64,000 nucleotides of DNA from Psychrobium sp. MM17-31 (GCF_022347785.1 NZ_JAKRGA010000003.1:1-64000); one strand, 5' to 3'. Positions 31,069 to 41,548 are shown, numbered from the stretch's first letter. Notes: generated from the letters alone by a model not told the origin. Program-made: numbers and translations.

Positions 31069-32262
31069 CTACTCCTGAGTTAAAGCGATGGCATCAAGGG
31101 CAATCACTAATTCTTCGTTAGTTGGGATAACCATTGCTTTGGCACCGCTGTTTTTGGTGATAACGCCTTGATTACCAAAGCGAGCGTCTAGGTTTGCTTG
31201 CTCATCGAGCGCTAGGCCGAAGATTTCAAGTTGCTCAATAACGCTGGCGCGAATCAGATCTGAGTTTTCACCGATGCCACCAGTGAAAACGATAGCGTCT
31301 AGGCGGCCAAGTGGTACTGTGTATGAAGCAATGTATTTGGCGAGGCGGTAACAAAAGACATCAAGGGCCAGTTTAGCACCGGCATGGCCTTGTTGCGCTC
31401 GCTCTTCTATCACGCGACAATCATTTGTTAATTCTGAAAGTCCTAATAAACCGCTTTGTTTGTTAAAGACGTTATTCACTTCGTCATTACTGTAGCCAAG
31501 TTGGTCAATCATATATTGCGCGATCGCTGGATCAACGTCGCCGCAGCGGGTCCCCATTACTAGTCCTTCAAGTGGTGTTAAGCCCATACTGGTATCAACA
31601 CTTTGGCCATTCTTGACGGCGGTGACACTAGCGCCGTTACCCAAATGGGCGCTGATAATATTGGTTTCTGACACATCTTTATCAAGCATCTTCGCAGCTT
31701 GTTGAGTAATGAAGTAATGGCTGGTGCCGTGAAAACCGTAGCGACGAATGCCGTGCTCTTTATAAAGCGCGTGGGGCAGTGCATAAGTAAAGGCTTTTGC
31801 TGGCATACTTTGATGAAATGCGGTATCGAACACAGCAACCTGGGCTAGGTTAGGGAATGCCTGTTGCGCCGCATTGATGCCAATGAGGTTAGCAGGGTTG
31901 TGCAGTGGTGCAAGTTTGGAAATGGCTTCCAATTGCTCGATGACCTGATTGTCGATAACTACCGACTGCGTAAATAGCTCGCCACCATGTACAACGCGAT
32001 GTCCGACCGCAATGACTGCGTCGTTTAATGATAAATCGCTAAGTAAGGTAACTATTGTATCGACGGCGCTTTGGTGCATTGCATTGGCATTTAACGCTAT
32101 CGTTTTCTTATCACCTTGGTATTTATATTTAATAATGGGGTTACTAGAACCTAGAGCGTCGGCAAGGCCACTTAAAATTTCATCGTGAGACTTAGCGTCG
32201 ATTAATGAAAATTTCAGTGATGAGCTGCCACAATTTAAAACAAAGACCAGCGAATTGTGCAT
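31069..32262 (-). CDS. ackA: Acetate kinase AckA
   Basis: AckA makes ATP and acetate from acetyl-phosphate and ADP (reversible). It has 397 residues. The ASKHA fold is shown by [16 protein letters not shown] at the N-terminus, [28 protein letters not shown] and [20 protein letters not shown] precedes the ATG. It is first in ackA-pta and divergent from yfbV, the same arrangement as in E. coli. Confidence 0.98.
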   Translation of the reverse strand: MHNSLVFVLNCGSSSLKFSLIDAKSHDEILSGLADALGSSNPIIKYKYQGDKKTIALNANAMHQSAVDTIVTLLSDLSLNDAVIAVGHRVVHGGELFTQSVVIDNQVIEQLEAISKLAPLHNPANLIGINAAQQAFPNLAQVAVFDTAFHQSMPAKAFTYALPHALYKEHGIRRYGFHGTSHYFITQQAAKMLDKDVSETNIISAHLGNGASVTAVKNGQSVDTSMGLTPLEGLVMGTRCGDVDPAIAQYMIDQLGYSNDEVNNVFNKQSGLLGLSELTNDCRVIEERAQQGHAGAKLALDVFCYRLAKYIASYTVPLGRLDAIVFTGGIGENSDLIRASVIEQLEIFGLALDEQANLDARFGNQGVITKNSGAKAMVIPTNEELVIALDAIALTQE

Positions 32263-32478
32263 TGGGGTTTCCTAACATATCGGACAAAGATGATGATTAC
32301 CGCTCTATAGGTTCTAAAGATTGTGGGGCTAGTAAAGTGAGAGGCGAGCCACTACAATAATTAAATATCTACAGATTTCGACGCGATAATCGGCATTAAA
32401 TTAAGAATGTGATTATATACTTAAGTCGTATTTTTGTGTCGCAGTTTTTTGAATAATTATCATTAATTTGAGAGTTTT

Positions 32479-32916
32479 ATGACCGAAATTAAACTTTTGA
32501 TCGAGCAGGGCAGAGAGTATCAGGCATTATGGCCTGAGCAACGTGCACTTTCGGTGATTTTTCCTGATCCTAAGATTATTAAGTTGTCGAAGCTATTGCA
32601 GAAAAGTGCTGCGGGCATCGCCTGCTTAAGTTTTGTTGCTCAATATCTCTATTTCGGTCATGAAGTCATGCCTCGTGCACTTGCAATGTCGTTGTTGGTG
32701 TTGAGTATTCCTTATCAAAGTTTAATTTGGCTAGGGCATCGCGCCAAGCAGCCGTTGCCGCTTGGCTTAATTAGTTGGTGCAGTGATATTCGCAGTCAAA
32801 TGATTAACGCGGGAATTAATGTAGCTCCCATTTCTCGCAAAGCATCCTATAAAGACATGGCATTACTGCTTAATCAAGCCTATAGCAAACTCAATAAGGC
32901 ATTTGAATTGCCGTAG
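32479..32916 (+). CDS. yfbV: UPF0208/DUF412 membrane protein YfbV
   Basis: This 145-residue inner-membrane protein matches the YfbV family (E. coli 151). In E. coli YfbV is reported to insulate the chromosome against spread of the Ter macrodomain organisation, but the mechanism is unclear. Two hydrophobic segments are at about 50-64 (AAGIACLSFVAQYLYF) and 72-88 (LAMSLLVLSIPYQSLIWLG). SDIRSQMINAG in the C-terminal part is typical of the family. It is divergent from ackA, as in enterobacteria, and only 16 bases separate it from the convergent rlmA. Confidence 0.9.
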   Translation: MTEIKLLIEQGREYQALWPEQRALSVIFPDPKIIKLSKLLQKSAAGIACLSFVAQYLYFGHEVMPRALAMSLLVLSIPYQSLIWLGHRAKQPLPLGLISWCSDIRSQMINAGINVAPISRKASYKDMALLLNQAYSKLNKAFELP

Positions 32917-32932
32917 TACACAAATCAGTTTG

Positions 32933-33739
32933 CTATGGCTTTTTGAATAGTGTGACTAGAAAGTCCAGTTCTATCTCAAAAGGGCAAGCCGCTTTTATTT
33001 TCTCGCGTATTTCTGGTGTCGCTTTCCAAGCAAAAGGCGTCATATCCAATAATCGAATACAGTCTTCAGCGCTTGGTGTTATTGTATAAGTCAGTTGCTC
33101 ACTGTTTACGCGCTCTAAGCCTGTAAATAGTGTGTCTTGCGTTTGATGCGGACGTACTTCTTGATAAATAAACTCTCGCAGTTGCCATAAATGACGTGGC
33201 GCCGGTGTGACATTGATGAAATGTCCGCCAGTTTTTAACACGCGAAGCAATTCAGTATCGCTGACAGGTGCATAGACTTTAAAGGCGACGTCAACGCATT
33301 CATTGATAAATGGCATGGCCTCCGAGCTGGCAACCGCGTATTCACCTGCCGGATCTTTTCTAGCCGCTCTCATGACAGCGGGCTTTGAAATATCAAAGCC
33401 AAAGTGTTGCCAACCGTTCTCTTCGCAAATTGCTCTTGAGTAATAGCCTTCGCCGCAGCCAATATCGAGAATGGTTGTTTTGTCTTTTGCTAGTGACTGC
33501 ACTAGCTTTTCTAGTGCATGAGCCAACGTCCGATAGTAGTTGCCTGCGAGAAAAGCTTCTCGTGCAGCAATCATCTCTTTACTATCGCCGGGCTGCTTTG
33601 ACTTTTTGTTTTGAACAGGTAATAGATTGAAATAGCCTTGTTTTGCCCGATCGACACTGTGGTTATTATGACAAATGAGTTGTTTGTCGTTGTTTGATAG
33701 GTTTAGTGCTGATTGGCAAAGCGGGCATTGATAAATCAT
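32933..33739 (-). CDS. rlmA: 23S rRNA (guanine745-N1)-methyltransferase RlmA
   Basis: This 268-residue SAM-dependent enzyme methylates G745 in 23S rRNA. An N-terminal zinc site has Cys5, Cys8, Cys23 and His27, followed by VDRAKQGYFNLL. The Rossmann fold has TTILDIGCGEGYYSRA as motif I, then FGFDISKPAVMRAARKD. This matches the RlmA(I) group found in Gram-negative bacteria. Downstream partner on the strand is yfbV, convergent. It may share a transcript with the CbiM-like gene 18 bases upstream. Confidence 0.93.
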   Translation of the reverse strand: MIYQCPLCQSALNLSNNDKQLICHNNHSVDRAKQGYFNLLPVQNKKSKQPGDSKEMIAAREAFLAGNYYRTLAHALEKLVQSLAKDKTTILDIGCGEGYYSRAICEENGWQHFGFDISKPAVMRAARKDPAGEYAVASSEAMPFINECVDVAFKVYAPVSDTELLRVLKTGGHFINVTPAPRHLWQLREFIYQEVRPHQTQDTLFTGLERVNSEQLTYTITPSAEDCIRLLDMTPFAWKATPEIREKIKAACPFEIELDFLVTLFKKP

Positions 33740-33757
33740 AGAAAACTTCTAATTGGC

Positions 33758-34363
33758 TTAACGATAAAGTAAAACCCATTGGGGGCGGTGTTGTAACAAC
33801 GTAATCAGAACTGTCGCATTAAACAGTAACTCTGGTAGCCAAAACAATGGGCTGAGAATTATATACTGGTTTAATACCGCATCGACAGCGACATTTGATA
33901 CAAAAACATAATAGAGTGATAAGCCAAGTGTTTTCACGCAGAAGATAATGGTGCTGCCAAGACCAGCAGTGACGAATGAAAAGCGCCAAAGGTTGCGATG
34001 TTTGGTGAGCTGCACCCATTTAGCAAAGACAAAGAGCGGAATTATGTAGCCGGCTAGCCAATAGCCACCAATGTCACTTATGGCTAATTCGCCTATTAAC
34101 ACTAAAGAGGCTATAACCATGGCGACTGCACATAATGAAAGTCTAATGCCGATTACTAGTGATACTGCCGCTAATCCCATAAAGTGCATTGGCATTTGCG
34201 GGGATAAGCCACCAGTGAGGGAGGCGAGTAAAATGAGGGTGAGGGTTGCAGCGCAAAATAAATGAAACGCGATACCTTTGCCTTTGAGCTCGCTTAGCGT
34301 TGGTAACGGTTTTATGCTCACAAGCACTAAGGAACAAACCGCGATAAGGCAAAGGTTGATCAT
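33758..34363 (-). CDS. CbiM-like membrane protein without transporter partners
   Basis: This 201-residue polytopic protein has about six hydrophobic segments. HFMGLAAVSLVIGIRLSL and GYWLAGYIIPLFVFAKW match the core of CbiM-type substrate-binding permeases of energy-coupling-factor metal transporters. No CbiN, CbiQ or ATPase gene is near, and the MHI-type N-terminal metal-binding start of true CbiM is absent. A solitary CbiM-like protein, possibly in metal or other small-molecule uptake, is the best description; function is uncertain. It lies between rlmA and an acetyltransferase gene on the minus strand. Confidence 0.6.
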   Translation of the reverse strand: MINLCLIAVCSLVLVSIKPLPTLSELKGKGIAFHLFCAATLTLILLASLTGGLSPQMPMHFMGLAAVSLVIGIRLSLCAVAMVIASLVLIGELAISDIGGYWLAGYIIPLFVFAKWVQLTKHRNLWRFSFVTAGLGSTIIFCVKTLGLSLYYVFVSNVAVDAVLNQYIILSPLFWLPELLFNATVLITLLQHRPQWVLLYR

Positions 34364-34382
34364 GTAAATGTTATTCGCCTAA

Positions 34383-34904
34383 CTAGGCTGGCTCTTGTTC
34401 TGTCTCATTAGTTAAGACTTTTTCTAACAAAGCGACATCATGAAACTCGTCGAATTTTTTACCTACTTGGCCCATGGTTCCAACAGTTTCAAATCCCATA
34501 TTGTGGTGCAGGGCAATCGATGCGTCATTTGGCAGAGTAATCCAAGCGTAAGCGCGATTGTAATCTTGAGATTTTAAGGCATTGAGTAGATGGCGATAGA
34601 GGGCACGTCCGACGCCTTTTTCCTCACAATCTGGTGCTTTGTAAACGGTAACCTCTGTTGAGCTAGCATAGGCTTGTTTGGCTTTAAACGTACCGTTGTA
34701 GGCAAAACCGATAACTTTATCGTCCTGAACAGCGACTAGCAAAATATGGCGCTGCTTTAAAATAGCTGTTTGATACCACTGCAAGCGTTGGGCGATTGAC
34801 CAAGGCTCAACGTCAAAAGTGATAGCAGAGTGCTCTATAAAGTGATTATAAATGGCGTTTACATGGTAAAGATCGCCAAGGACTGCCTGTCTTATAGTTA
34901 TCAT
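34383..34904 (-). CDS. GNAT acetyltransferase, phosphinothricin/methionine-sulfoximine type
   Basis: This 173-residue protein looks like the Pat/Bar/MddA group of GNAT enzymes, which acetylate phosphinothricin-like or methionine-derivative amino acids. Family marks are the opening ITIRQAVLGDLYHVNAIYNH, ITFDVEPWSIAQRLQW, the acetyl-CoA loop EEKGVGRALYRHLL, and the C-terminal NMGFETVGTMGQVGKKF. It is the first gene of a possible minus-strand group with the CbiM-like gene and rlmA. True substrate not known. Confidence 0.82.
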   Translation of the reverse strand: MITIRQAVLGDLYHVNAIYNHFIEHSAITFDVEPWSIAQRLQWYQTAILKQRHILLVAVQDDKVIGFAYNGTFKAKQAYASSTEVTVYKAPDCEEKGVGRALYRHLLNALKSQDYNRAYAWITLPNDASIALHHNMGFETVGTMGQVGKKFDEFHDVALLEKVLTNETEQEPA

Positions 34905-34921
34905 ATTAAAATCTCACATGA

Positions 34922-34945
34922 CGCACTGGTACTAATAACAGTGCG
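34922..34945. other. Hairpin between xthA and the acetyltransferase gene
   Basis: CGCACTG (34922-34928) pairs with CAGTGCG (34939-34945) around a 10-base loop. No T run follows on either strand, so it is not a standard intrinsic terminator. It could be a weak terminator of xthA or an RNA processing hairpin. Confidence 0.4.
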
Positions 34946-34959
34946 AGTTATGGTTAAAT

Positions 34960-35769
34960 TTAAAATTCAAACGATGACCAAATAGGCGCGTGATCAGAAG
35001 GTTTTTCGATCCCTCGCAATTCGTAGTCGACGTCCGATTCAACACAGTATTGACTGAGGTTTTCAGTCGCTAATATTACATCAATGCGCAGGCCGCGATT
35101 ATCGTCAAAGCCGCGTGAACGATAATCAAACCAGCTGTATTTATCATTGGTTTCCGGATGTAACAGTCGGAAAGTATCTTCTAGTCCCCAACCTTGTAGT
35201 CGCGCTAGCCATTCACGCTCTTCTGGAAGGAAGCTACATTTACCTGTGCGCAACCAACGTTTGGCATTGTCTGGACCGATGCCAATATCTAAGTCTGTTG
35301 GTGAAATGTTAATGTCACCCATCACAATGACATTCTCATCATTGGTGTGATTCTTTTCTAAATAATCCTGCAGATCTTGATAAAACTTCTCTTTGGCAGG
35401 GAATTTAGTTTCGTGCTCGCGATTTTCCCCTTGTGGGAAGTAACCGTTTAACACGCGCACTTTGTTGCCAGCAGCAGTAGTAACAGTAGCCATAATCATC
35501 CGGCGCTGCGCATCTTCCGTATCTGTTTCCCATCCGTATTGAACGTCTTCAACGTCCAATTTAGTCATTAACGCAACACCGTAGTGACCTTTTTGGCCGT
35601 GATAGAACACCTTGTAACCTAGTGCTTCTACAGCGTCGAGCGGAAATTGAGGGTTATCGACTTTGATTTCTTGTAAGCCAATTACATCTGGTTGATGCTT
35701 ATTTACTAAGGCTTCTAGTTGATGAAGCCTAGCGCGGAGGCCATTAATGTTAAAGGAAATTACTTTCAT
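34960..35769 (-). CDS. xthA: Exodeoxyribonuclease III XthA
   Basis: XthA is the major AP endonuclease and 3'-repair exonuclease, a metal-dependent member of the EEP family. The protein has 269 residues. Catalytic signatures are Asn7 in [11 protein letters not shown], Glu34 in [20 protein letters not shown], and the closing [10 protein letters not shown] with the general-base His260. It appears monocistronic, with 91 bases to the HD-GYP gene upstream. Confidence 0.96.
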   Translation of the reverse strand: MKVISFNINGLRARLHQLEALVNKHQPDVIGLQEIKVDNPQFPLDAVEALGYKVFYHGQKGHYGVALMTKLDVEDVQYGWETDTEDAQRRMIMATVTTAAGNKVRVLNGYFPQGENREHETKFPAKEKFYQDLQDYLEKNHTNDENVIVMGDINISPTDLDIGIGPDNAKRWLRTGKCSFLPEEREWLARLQGWGLEDTFRLLHPETNDKYSWFDYRSRGFDDNRGLRIDVILATENLSQYCVESDVDYELRGIEKPSDHAPIWSSFEF

Positions 35770-35860
35770 AAATACTTCTTTTTTAAATTATTATTGCGTA
35801 AAACTTAAACGCTTCGTTTGATTCTATCCCACCAAAAAAATTGAGCAACAGCTAATTTTA

Positions 35861-37120
35861 TTATTCGATGAAAAAAGATAATTGCGAGCGTGGATTGAGA
35901 TAATTTTTGATATGCGGCTCAACACTTCGAGGTGAAAGCGCAGACTCAATCGTGACTTCTTCTTGGTCTAAATCGATGATTGCTGCCTCATCGCGGGGAA
36001 TTTTTTCATCAAACACCATGACACAAGGTGCTAGCAGTTTTGCCGTATTGACGGTGATAACTATGCCAATTTGGCCGTTATTTAATTTGACTAAAGTTCC
36101 AGGTGGGTAAATGCCAAGCGATTTAACGAAGGCACTTAGCTGTTTTTCGTCAAACTGAGACTTCTTACTGGCAAACAAATAGCTAAGGCTTTGTGCTGGT
36201 GTGCGAGCCTTGCTCTCGTCATAGGGATAGCAAAGGTTTTCATACAAATTAACCATCGAAATAATCAGTGAATGTGGATGTAATTTGTCCTTTGTTAAAC
36301 CCTTAGGGTAGCCGCTACCGTCAGCATATTCGTGATGTTCGCTAATTAATCGTTTAACAGTGTCATTAATTGATGGCACGTTATTGATAAATTCAATGGA
36401 GTATTCCGGATGCTTTTCGATAACAAATTTTCGTTTGGCAGGTGTTACGTCTTTGCTGGTGTAAAATTGACTAGGAATTTTCAACTTGCCGATATCGTGC
36501 AGCAATCCTGCGGTACCTAGGTCACTAATCTCACTTTCTTTTAAACCAACTTTCTTACCAATCATCATCGCCAATACCGATACCGATACTGCGTGCTGGT
36601 GGCTGTCCATATCGTCGCGATCATCACCAACCAAATGAAGAACTAAGTCGTCCTTACCTAGCAGGGCCTTAGTCATGGTAGCCATTACACTTTGAGCTTC
36701 TTCCATTGCCACTAGAGGACGAGATTGTACCTTGGAAGTTAAAGAGCGCACTTTACTCAAGGCGTTTTGATAAGCTTGTTCACACTCTTTGATGGCTCGG
36801 CGATGCTGCTGCATCGCGAGGATTTGTTGCTCTTTATCGCTAAGCTTGTTTTTGAGTAGCGTTGTGTCTTGTTCAGTTTCGACGTTCGCTGGCGCACTAT
36901 CTTCTTTGACAGGTAACGGATGAGCATCGCTTTTACTAGGAATCGCGTAAACGTGCTTGATGTTTGCTTGCTTTAATAACGCAATTTGATTTTGCGACGT
37001 AATTTTAAATTGGTTAAACATGAAAGGGTGCGCGTTCCATCGCACAGGCAGTTTGATATAAACTCCTGGTTGCAGGCGATCTATGGTTAGTTTGATTCTG
37101 GCACTATTATCTTTCATCAA
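35861..37120 (-). CDS. HD-GYP domain protein, probable cyclic-di-GMP phosphodiesterase
   Basis: This 419-residue protein has an N-terminal DUF3391-type region (IKLTIDRLQPGVYIKLPVRW, about 8-140) and a C-terminal HD-GYP domain (about 165-350). The HD signature is AGLLHDIGKLKIPSQF, and HHEYADGSGYPKGL carries the GYP motif, so the metal and substrate ligands appear intact. Such proteins hydrolyse c-di-GMP and lower biofilm or adhesin production. No transmembrane segment is seen; it is probably cytosolic. It lies just upstream of xthA and downstream of yciI on the minus strand. Whether it influences the giant surface protein in this window is unknown. Confidence 0.88.
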   Translation of the reverse strand: MMKDNSARIKLTIDRLQPGVYIKLPVRWNAHPFMFNQFKITSQNQIALLKQANIKHVYAIPSKSDAHPLPVKEDSAPANVETEQDTTLLKNKLSDKEQQILAMQQHRRAIKECEQAYQNALSKVRSLTSKVQSRPLVAMEEAQSVMATMTKALLGKDDLVLHLVGDDRDDMDSHQHAVSVSVLAMMIGKKVGLKESEISDLGTAGLLHDIGKLKIPSQFYTSKDVTPAKRKFVIEKHPEYSIEFINNVPSINDTVKRLISEHHEYADGSGYPKGLTKDKLHPHSLIISMVNLYENLCYPYDESKARTPAQSLSYLFASKKSQFDEKQLSAFVKSLGIYPPGTLVKLNNGQIGIVITVNTAKLLAPCVMVFDEKIPRDEAAIIDLDQEEVTIESALSPRSVEPHIKNYLNPRSQLSFFIE

Positions 37121-37129
37121 CAGTTTTCT

Positions 37130-37432
37130 TTAGGCAGGAAGCACTTTTTTAAAAGGTTTTACGACAACGCTTTCATAGACGCCAGCAGAAACATATGGAT
37201 CAACGTCTGCCCATTGCTGTGCTGCCTCTAAGCTTTCAAATTCAGCAACCACTAATGAGCCACTAAAGCCTGCTTGTCCAGGATCTTCGCTATCGATAGC
37301 AGGCGTTGGCCCTGCAAGTAACAAACGTCCTTGGGCTTGTAACTCGTTTAAACGAGCTAGATGGTCTGGACGGGCCGCTAAACGTTTTTCTAAACTGTTT
37401 GCAACATCGGTTGCATGAATCATATACCACAT
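37130..37432 (-). CDS. yciI: YciI family protein
   Basis: This 100-residue protein is close to E. coli YciI, a ferredoxin-like dimeric fold with a conserved His-Asp pair. The start [20 protein letters not shown] and the blocks [20 protein letters not shown] and [14 protein letters not shown] match it through most of their length. I use ATG 37432, preceded by TTAGGAACAAGTTTT; the frame runs open to 37495 but the added residues overlap yciB and do not match the family. Its enzymatic role is not established. It follows yciB on the same strand. Confidence 0.9.
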   Translation of the reverse strand: MWYMIHATDVANSLEKRLAARPDHLARLNELQAQGRLLLAGPTPAIDSEDPGQAGFSGSLVVAEFESLEAAQQWADVDPYVSAGVYESVVVKPFKKVLPA

Positions 37433-37451
37433 AAAACTTGTTCCTAATTTA

Positions 37452-37988
37452 TTACTGTGCGTCATCGCTAGGCATGTATTTGTAGATATACACACCAGAG
37501 CAAATGAACATAATGAAGGTAAGGGCGGTTAGGCCGAAGACTTTAAAATTAACCCAAGTATCTAGACTTAGATTAAAGGCAATCCAGAAATTTAAAACGC
37601 CAGCAATAACACAGGTCGCTGCCCAGCCAAATGACAGGTTACGCCAAACATACGATGGTGCGTCTATTTCACTCCCCATCAGCTTCTGCGGGATTGATTG
37701 GCCTACTAATTGATAACCTAAAAGTACTAAGGCGAATACGCCATAAATAATTGATGGTTTCAATTTGATGAAATTGTCGTCGTGGAAATAAAGAGTGAGG
37801 GCACCAAACACGCTCACTACGCCAAATACAATCCAGTTTTGACGTTCTATTTTTTTGAAAATGATTTGTAAGGCGATTAGTTGCAATACCGTAGCACCAA
37901 TGAGCACAGCAGTCGCGGTATACACGTCGAATAAATAGTAGCTAATGAAAAAGGCGGCAAGTGGCAGGTATTCGAGAAGGTGCTTCAT
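37452..37988 (-). CDS. yciB: Inner-membrane septation protein YciB (IspZ)
   Basis: This 178-residue integral membrane protein has about five hydrophobic segments. [23 protein letters not shown] opens it as in the YciB/IspZ family, and [29 protein letters not shown] ends it. In E. coli it interacts with elongation and division proteins and affects envelope integrity. It precedes yciI by 19 bases, so the pair is probably co-transcribed. Confidence 0.93.
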   Translation of the reverse strand: MKHLLEYLPLAAFFISYYLFDVYTATAVLIGATVLQLIALQIIFKKIERQNWIVFGVVSVFGALTLYFHDDNFIKLKPSIIYGVFALVLLGYQLVGQSIPQKLMGSEIDAPSYVWRNLSFGWAATCVIAGVLNFWIAFNLSLDTWVNFKVFGLTALTFIMFICSGVYIYKYMPSDDAQ

Positions 37989-38073
37989 AAAACGTTGATT
38001 CTTATTTATATGTATTGCTGGATATTGTAATCAAACAGACGCGAGCTTGTCACTAGGCCTCTGAGTTTGTCGA

Positions 38074-38106
38074 TAAAAAAATAGCCAGCGATTGCTGGCT
38101 ATTTTA
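38074..38106 (-). terminator. Terminator of the trp operon
   Basis: ATAGCCAGC (38081-38089) pairs with GCTGGCTAT (38094-38102) around a GATT loop. The A run at 38074-38080 becomes the U tract on the minus strand. It lies 22 bases after the trpA stop. Confidence 0.93.
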
Positions 38107-38128
38107 GACGGGCTATATTACAAGCAGG

Positions 38129-38935
38129 CTATTTTGTGGCAGCTTTCATCGCGCCAATAAACTCACCTAGCTCGCTTAGCATTTGTGAATTATTATTGAG
38201 GTTTTTCTCAATAATTTTCACTACGGCTGAGCCGCTAATAATGCCGTCGGCACCGCTTGCTAGGCCGTTTTTCGCATCATCTGGTGTAGAGATACCAAAA
38301 CCGAGTAATAGCGGCGGTGCATTGTTTGCTTTAAGGGTATCAATCAAGTGATTGACTGGCATTTGTACCTTTGATTCTGTACCCGTCACACCAGCGCGAG
38401 ACAATAAGTAGGTATAACCTTCGCTGTGCTCGGCAACCGCTTTTAATGTTTGCTCGCTGCCATTTGGCGGCGCAATGTAAATTGACTGAATACCTGCGGC
38501 AGTGGCAGCTGATTTAAACGGCGCGCTTTCACGTAGCGGCACATCGGCGATTAACACCGAATCAACACCAGCTTTGGTACATTTTTCAAAGAAAGTATCC
38601 AAGCCGTTGCTCGCCACAAGGTTGGCATAAAGCAAAAGACCGATCGGCGTTTGTGGGTGCTTAGCACGGATTTTGGCGATAATATCAAAACACACATCTG
38701 GTGTTGTGCCCGCATCTAAAGCCCTGTCGCTTGCCGCTTGAATGGTTGGTCCATCGGCACTTGGATCTGAAAATGGAATACCAAGCTCTAGCGCGTCGGC
38801 ACCAGCGTTCACTAAGGTATCGATAACCGCTAATGATTGCTCAGGATTTGGATCGCCAATGGCAACAAAAGGAACAAAAGCGCCTTCGTTTTTTGCTTTG
38901 AGCTGGCTAAATAGCTCGTGATATCTATTAGTCAT
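38129..38935 (-). CDS. trpA: Tryptophan synthase alpha chain
   Basis: TrpA cleaves indole-3-glycerol phosphate to indole and glyceraldehyde-3-phosphate and passes indole through the tunnel to TrpB. It has 268 residues, the same as E. coli. The catalytic Glu is in [33 protein letters not shown], together with the Asp of [11 protein letters not shown] start it at ATG 38935, which overlaps the trpB stop by 8 bases; the frame extends to 38992 inside trpB, but those residues are not TrpA-like. Last gene of the operon. Confidence 0.97.
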   Translation of the reverse strand: MTNRYHELFSQLKAKNEGAFVPFVAIGDPNPEQSLAVIDTLVNAGADALELGIPFSDPSADGPTIQAASDRALDAGTTPDVCFDIIAKIRAKHPQTPIGLLLYANLVASNGLDTFFEKCTKAGVDSVLIADVPLRESAPFKSAATAAGIQSIYIAPPNGSEQTLKAVAEHSEGYTYLLSRAGVTGTESKVQMPVNHLIDTLKANNAPPLLLGFGISTPDDAKNGLASGADGIISGSAVVKIIEKNLNNNSQMLSELGEFIGAMKAATK

Positions 38936-40121
38936 GAGCAGCTCCTCGCTCTTGTAAAACTTGGGTAACATGGGCGAGATCTTTATCGCCACGGCCTGAT
39001 AAATTCACCAATAATGTCATCGGCTCTGTTGCTTGCTCGGCCATTTTATAGGCGTAGGCAAGGGCATGTGACGATTCTAGCGCTGGAATGATACCTTCAC
39101 AGCGAGCAAGACGTTGAAACGCTTCAAGTGCTTCATCATCTGTGACTGATTCGTACTTTGCTCGACCTGTTGCTGCTAAATGCGCGTGCTGCGGCCCAAC
39201 ACCAGGGTAATCTAGACCAGCAGATACCGAGTAAGACTCTTCAATTTGGCCATCACCGTCTTGCATTAAATAGGTGTAAGTACCGTGAATAATACCTTTG
39301 CGACCTTTGCCGATAGTTGCGCCGTGTAGGCCACTATCAAGACCTTTACCAGCAGGTTCAACGCCAATTAGCGCAACGTCTTTTTCGTCGATAAAATCGG
39401 CAAACATGCCAATCGCATTTGAACCACCGCCAACACAAGCAATAACGGCATCAGGTAGTTGGCCTTCAACTGCGACGATTTGCTTTTTAGCTTCCTCGCC
39501 AATCATTTTTTGGAACTCACGAACTAAGGTTGGGAATGGATGAGGGCCCGCCGCGGTGCCCAGTAAGTAATGAGATTTTTCATAACTTGCTGACCAGTCA
39601 CGCAATGCTTCGTTTACCGCATCTTTTAGCGTGCCGCTACCCGCAGTTACTGGGATAACTTCTGCGCCCATTAATTTCATACGAAACACATTTGGCTGCT
39701 GACGTTCACAATCTTTGGCGCCCATATAAATTCGCGCTTTTAAACCAAGTAGCGCACAAGCAAGAGCCGTAGCCACACCGTGTTGACCGGCGCCTGTTTC
39801 GGCGATAATGTCGTTTTTACCCATGCGTTTAGCGAGTAGGGCTTGACCTAATACTTGATTGGTCTTATGGGCACCACCGTGGAGCAAGTCTTCGCGCTTT
39901 AAGTAGATTTTTACATTCGGATTTGGGCTAAAACGCGTGGTAAGCGTTAGCGCCGTAGGGCGACCTGCGTAGTTTTTTAACAGATCGGTAAATTCTTTTT
40001 GAAAATCTTCGTCAGACTGGCTGTCGACAAAAGCTTTTTCTAACTGCTCAAGGGCAGGTACTAGGATTTCTGGCACGAACATGCCACCGAAATCACCAAA
40101 GTAGGGAGAGGTATTACTCAT
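38928..40121 (-). CDS. trpB: Tryptophan synthase beta chain
   Basis: TrpB is the PLP enzyme that condenses indole with serine to tryptophan. It has 397 residues. The PLP lysine lies in [18 protein letters not shown], the phosphate-binding loop is [12 protein letters not shown], and [18 protein letters not shown] is the usual start. It precedes trpA with an 8-base overlap, so coupling of synthesis of the two subunits is likely. It starts 11 bases after the trpCF stop. Confidence 0.98.
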   Translation of the reverse strand: MSNTSPYFGDFGGMFVPEILVPALEQLEKAFVDSQSDEDFQKEFTDLLKNYAGRPTALTLTTRFSPNPNVKIYLKREDLLHGGAHKTNQVLGQALLAKRMGKNDIIAETGAGQHGVATALACALLGLKARIYMGAKDCERQQPNVFRMKLMGAEVIPVTAGSGTLKDAVNEALRDWSASYEKSHYLLGTAAGPHPFPTLVREFQKMIGEEAKKQIVAVEGQLPDAVIACVGGGSNAIGMFADFIDEKDVALIGVEPAGKGLDSGLHGATIGKGRKGIIHGTYTYLMQDGDGQIEESYSVSAGLDYPGVGPQHAHLAATGRAKYESVTDDEALEAFQRLARCEGIIPALESSHALAYAYKMAEQATEPMTLLVNLSGRGDKDLAHVTQVLQERGAAHD

Positions 40122-40132
40122 TGTTTAAAATC

Positions 40133-41548
40133 CTAATATTGTCTAATTTGTTGCATTACTTGTTTAATTTTGACGAGATCTTTAACCCCAGGGCTAGTTT
40201 CCACGCCCGAGTTAATATCAAGTCCTAAGAAGCCACTGTGAGCTGCCAGTTTGATGTTGTCTGGGCCAAGGCCACCAGCGAGCATTGACTGTGTTTTTAA
40301 CTCGCTTGGTACTAGTTCCCAATCAAAGCTTTCGCCTGTGCCGCCAAACTGCACGCTGTGATCATTAACCACCGCGCTGTCGATCAATAAACGATCTGCA
40401 TCACTGGCGTTAATGTCATTTAGTTGGTCGCTACGCTGCGCTTGCCACACTTGGGTGTTTGGTAGCTGTTGTTTCAGCGCAGTCACGTAATCAGAATCTT
40501 CGTTGCCGTGCAGCTGAACAACATCGAGCGATACCTTGGTTGCTATCTCGATTAAATCATCAAGTTCTTCATTAACAAATACGCCAACAAACTTCAGGTT
40601 AACGCCTGCTTTAACGTCGAGTGCTTGCTCAGGCGTTACGTAGCGCGGCGATTTAGGAGCGAAGATAAGGCCACCATAAACTGCGCCAGCAGCTGCTACG
40701 CCGTGCGCAGTAGCATTATCGGTAAGGCCGCAAATTTTGTTTTCACCAAAAATAAGTTGGCGACAGGCTAAGTCGATATCTGTTTGTGCCATTAGTGAAC
40801 TACCGACCAAGAAGCCGTTTGCGAATGGTGCTAAATCGGTGATTTGTTGATGAGTGCTAATACCCGATTCGCTGATTATAATGCGATCATCACCGATTTT
40901 TGGGGCAAACTTCTTAGTGGTGTTTAGATCTATCGATAAATCACGTAAATCACGATTGTTAATACCAATAATCTTGGCATCTAGAGCTAGCGCACGCTCT
41001 AGTTCTTTCTCGTTACTTACTTCGGTGAGAATATCCATTGAATATTGGTTGGCGACGTTCGCTAGCTCGATATACTTGTCATCGTCTAACACTGAAAGCA
41101 TTAGCAAAATGGCATCTGCTCCCATGTAGCGCGCTAAGTGAATTTGATAAGCGTCGACAAAAAAGTCTTTACACAGAATAGGTTGCTCAAGCAGTTCACG
41201 TACTTGTTTAACATATTCAAATTTACCTTGGAAATAGGCTTCATCGGTTAATACCGAGATCCCTGCAGCGTAGTGTTGGTAGGCACCGCAAATCTCGACT
41301 AAATCAAAATCATCGCGAATCAGACCTTTGGATGGCGAGGCTTTTTTACATTCTAAAATGTAGCCAGCATTCTCACCGCTTAGTGCTTCAAATAAACTGC
41401 GAGTTGATGGCTTGAGAGCTTTAATGATCTCATTAGCGGCATAACGCTGCTGTAATTGACTAATTTGCGCAGGTTTATCGGCAACAATTTTATCCAGTAC
41501 TGTACCTGTCACACGCAGGCCATCGATCATTTGTTGTGTTACTGTCAT
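40133..41548 (-). CDS. trpCF: Bifunctional indole-3-glycerol phosphate synthase / phosphoribosylanthranilate isomerase
   Basis: This 471-residue fusion has two TIM barrels. The N-terminal half (about 1-260) is IGPS, with ILECKKASPSKGLIRDDFD, LCKDFFVDAYQI and ISESGIS. The C-terminal half (about 265-471) is PRAI, beginning KICGLTDN and containing FVGVFVN, VQLHGNEDSDY and GLDINSGVETSPGVKD. The fused form is as in E. coli TrpC. It catalyses two consecutive steps from phosphoribosylanthranilate to indole-glycerol phosphate. Its ATG overlaps the trpD stop (ATGA). Confidence 0.97.
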   Translation of the reverse strand: MTVTQQMIDGLRVTGTVLDKIVADKPAQISQLQQRYAANEIIKALKPSTRSLFEALSGENAGYILECKKASPSKGLIRDDFDLVEICGAYQHYAAGISVLTDEAYFQGKFEYVKQVRELLEQPILCKDFFVDAYQIHLARYMGADAILLMLSVLDDDKYIELANVANQYSMDILTEVSNEKELERALALDAKIIGINNRDLRDLSIDLNTTKKFAPKIGDDRIIISESGISTHQQITDLAPFANGFLVGSSLMAQTDIDLACRQLIFGENKICGLTDNATAHGVAAAGAVYGGLIFAPKSPRYVTPEQALDVKAGVNLKFVGVFVNEELDDLIEIATKVSLDVVQLHGNEDSDYVTALKQQLPNTQVWQAQRSDQLNDINASDADRLLIDSAVVNDHSVQFGGTGESFDWELVPSELKTQSMLAGGLGPDNIKLAAHSGFLGLDINSGVETSPGVKDLVKIKQVMQQIRQY

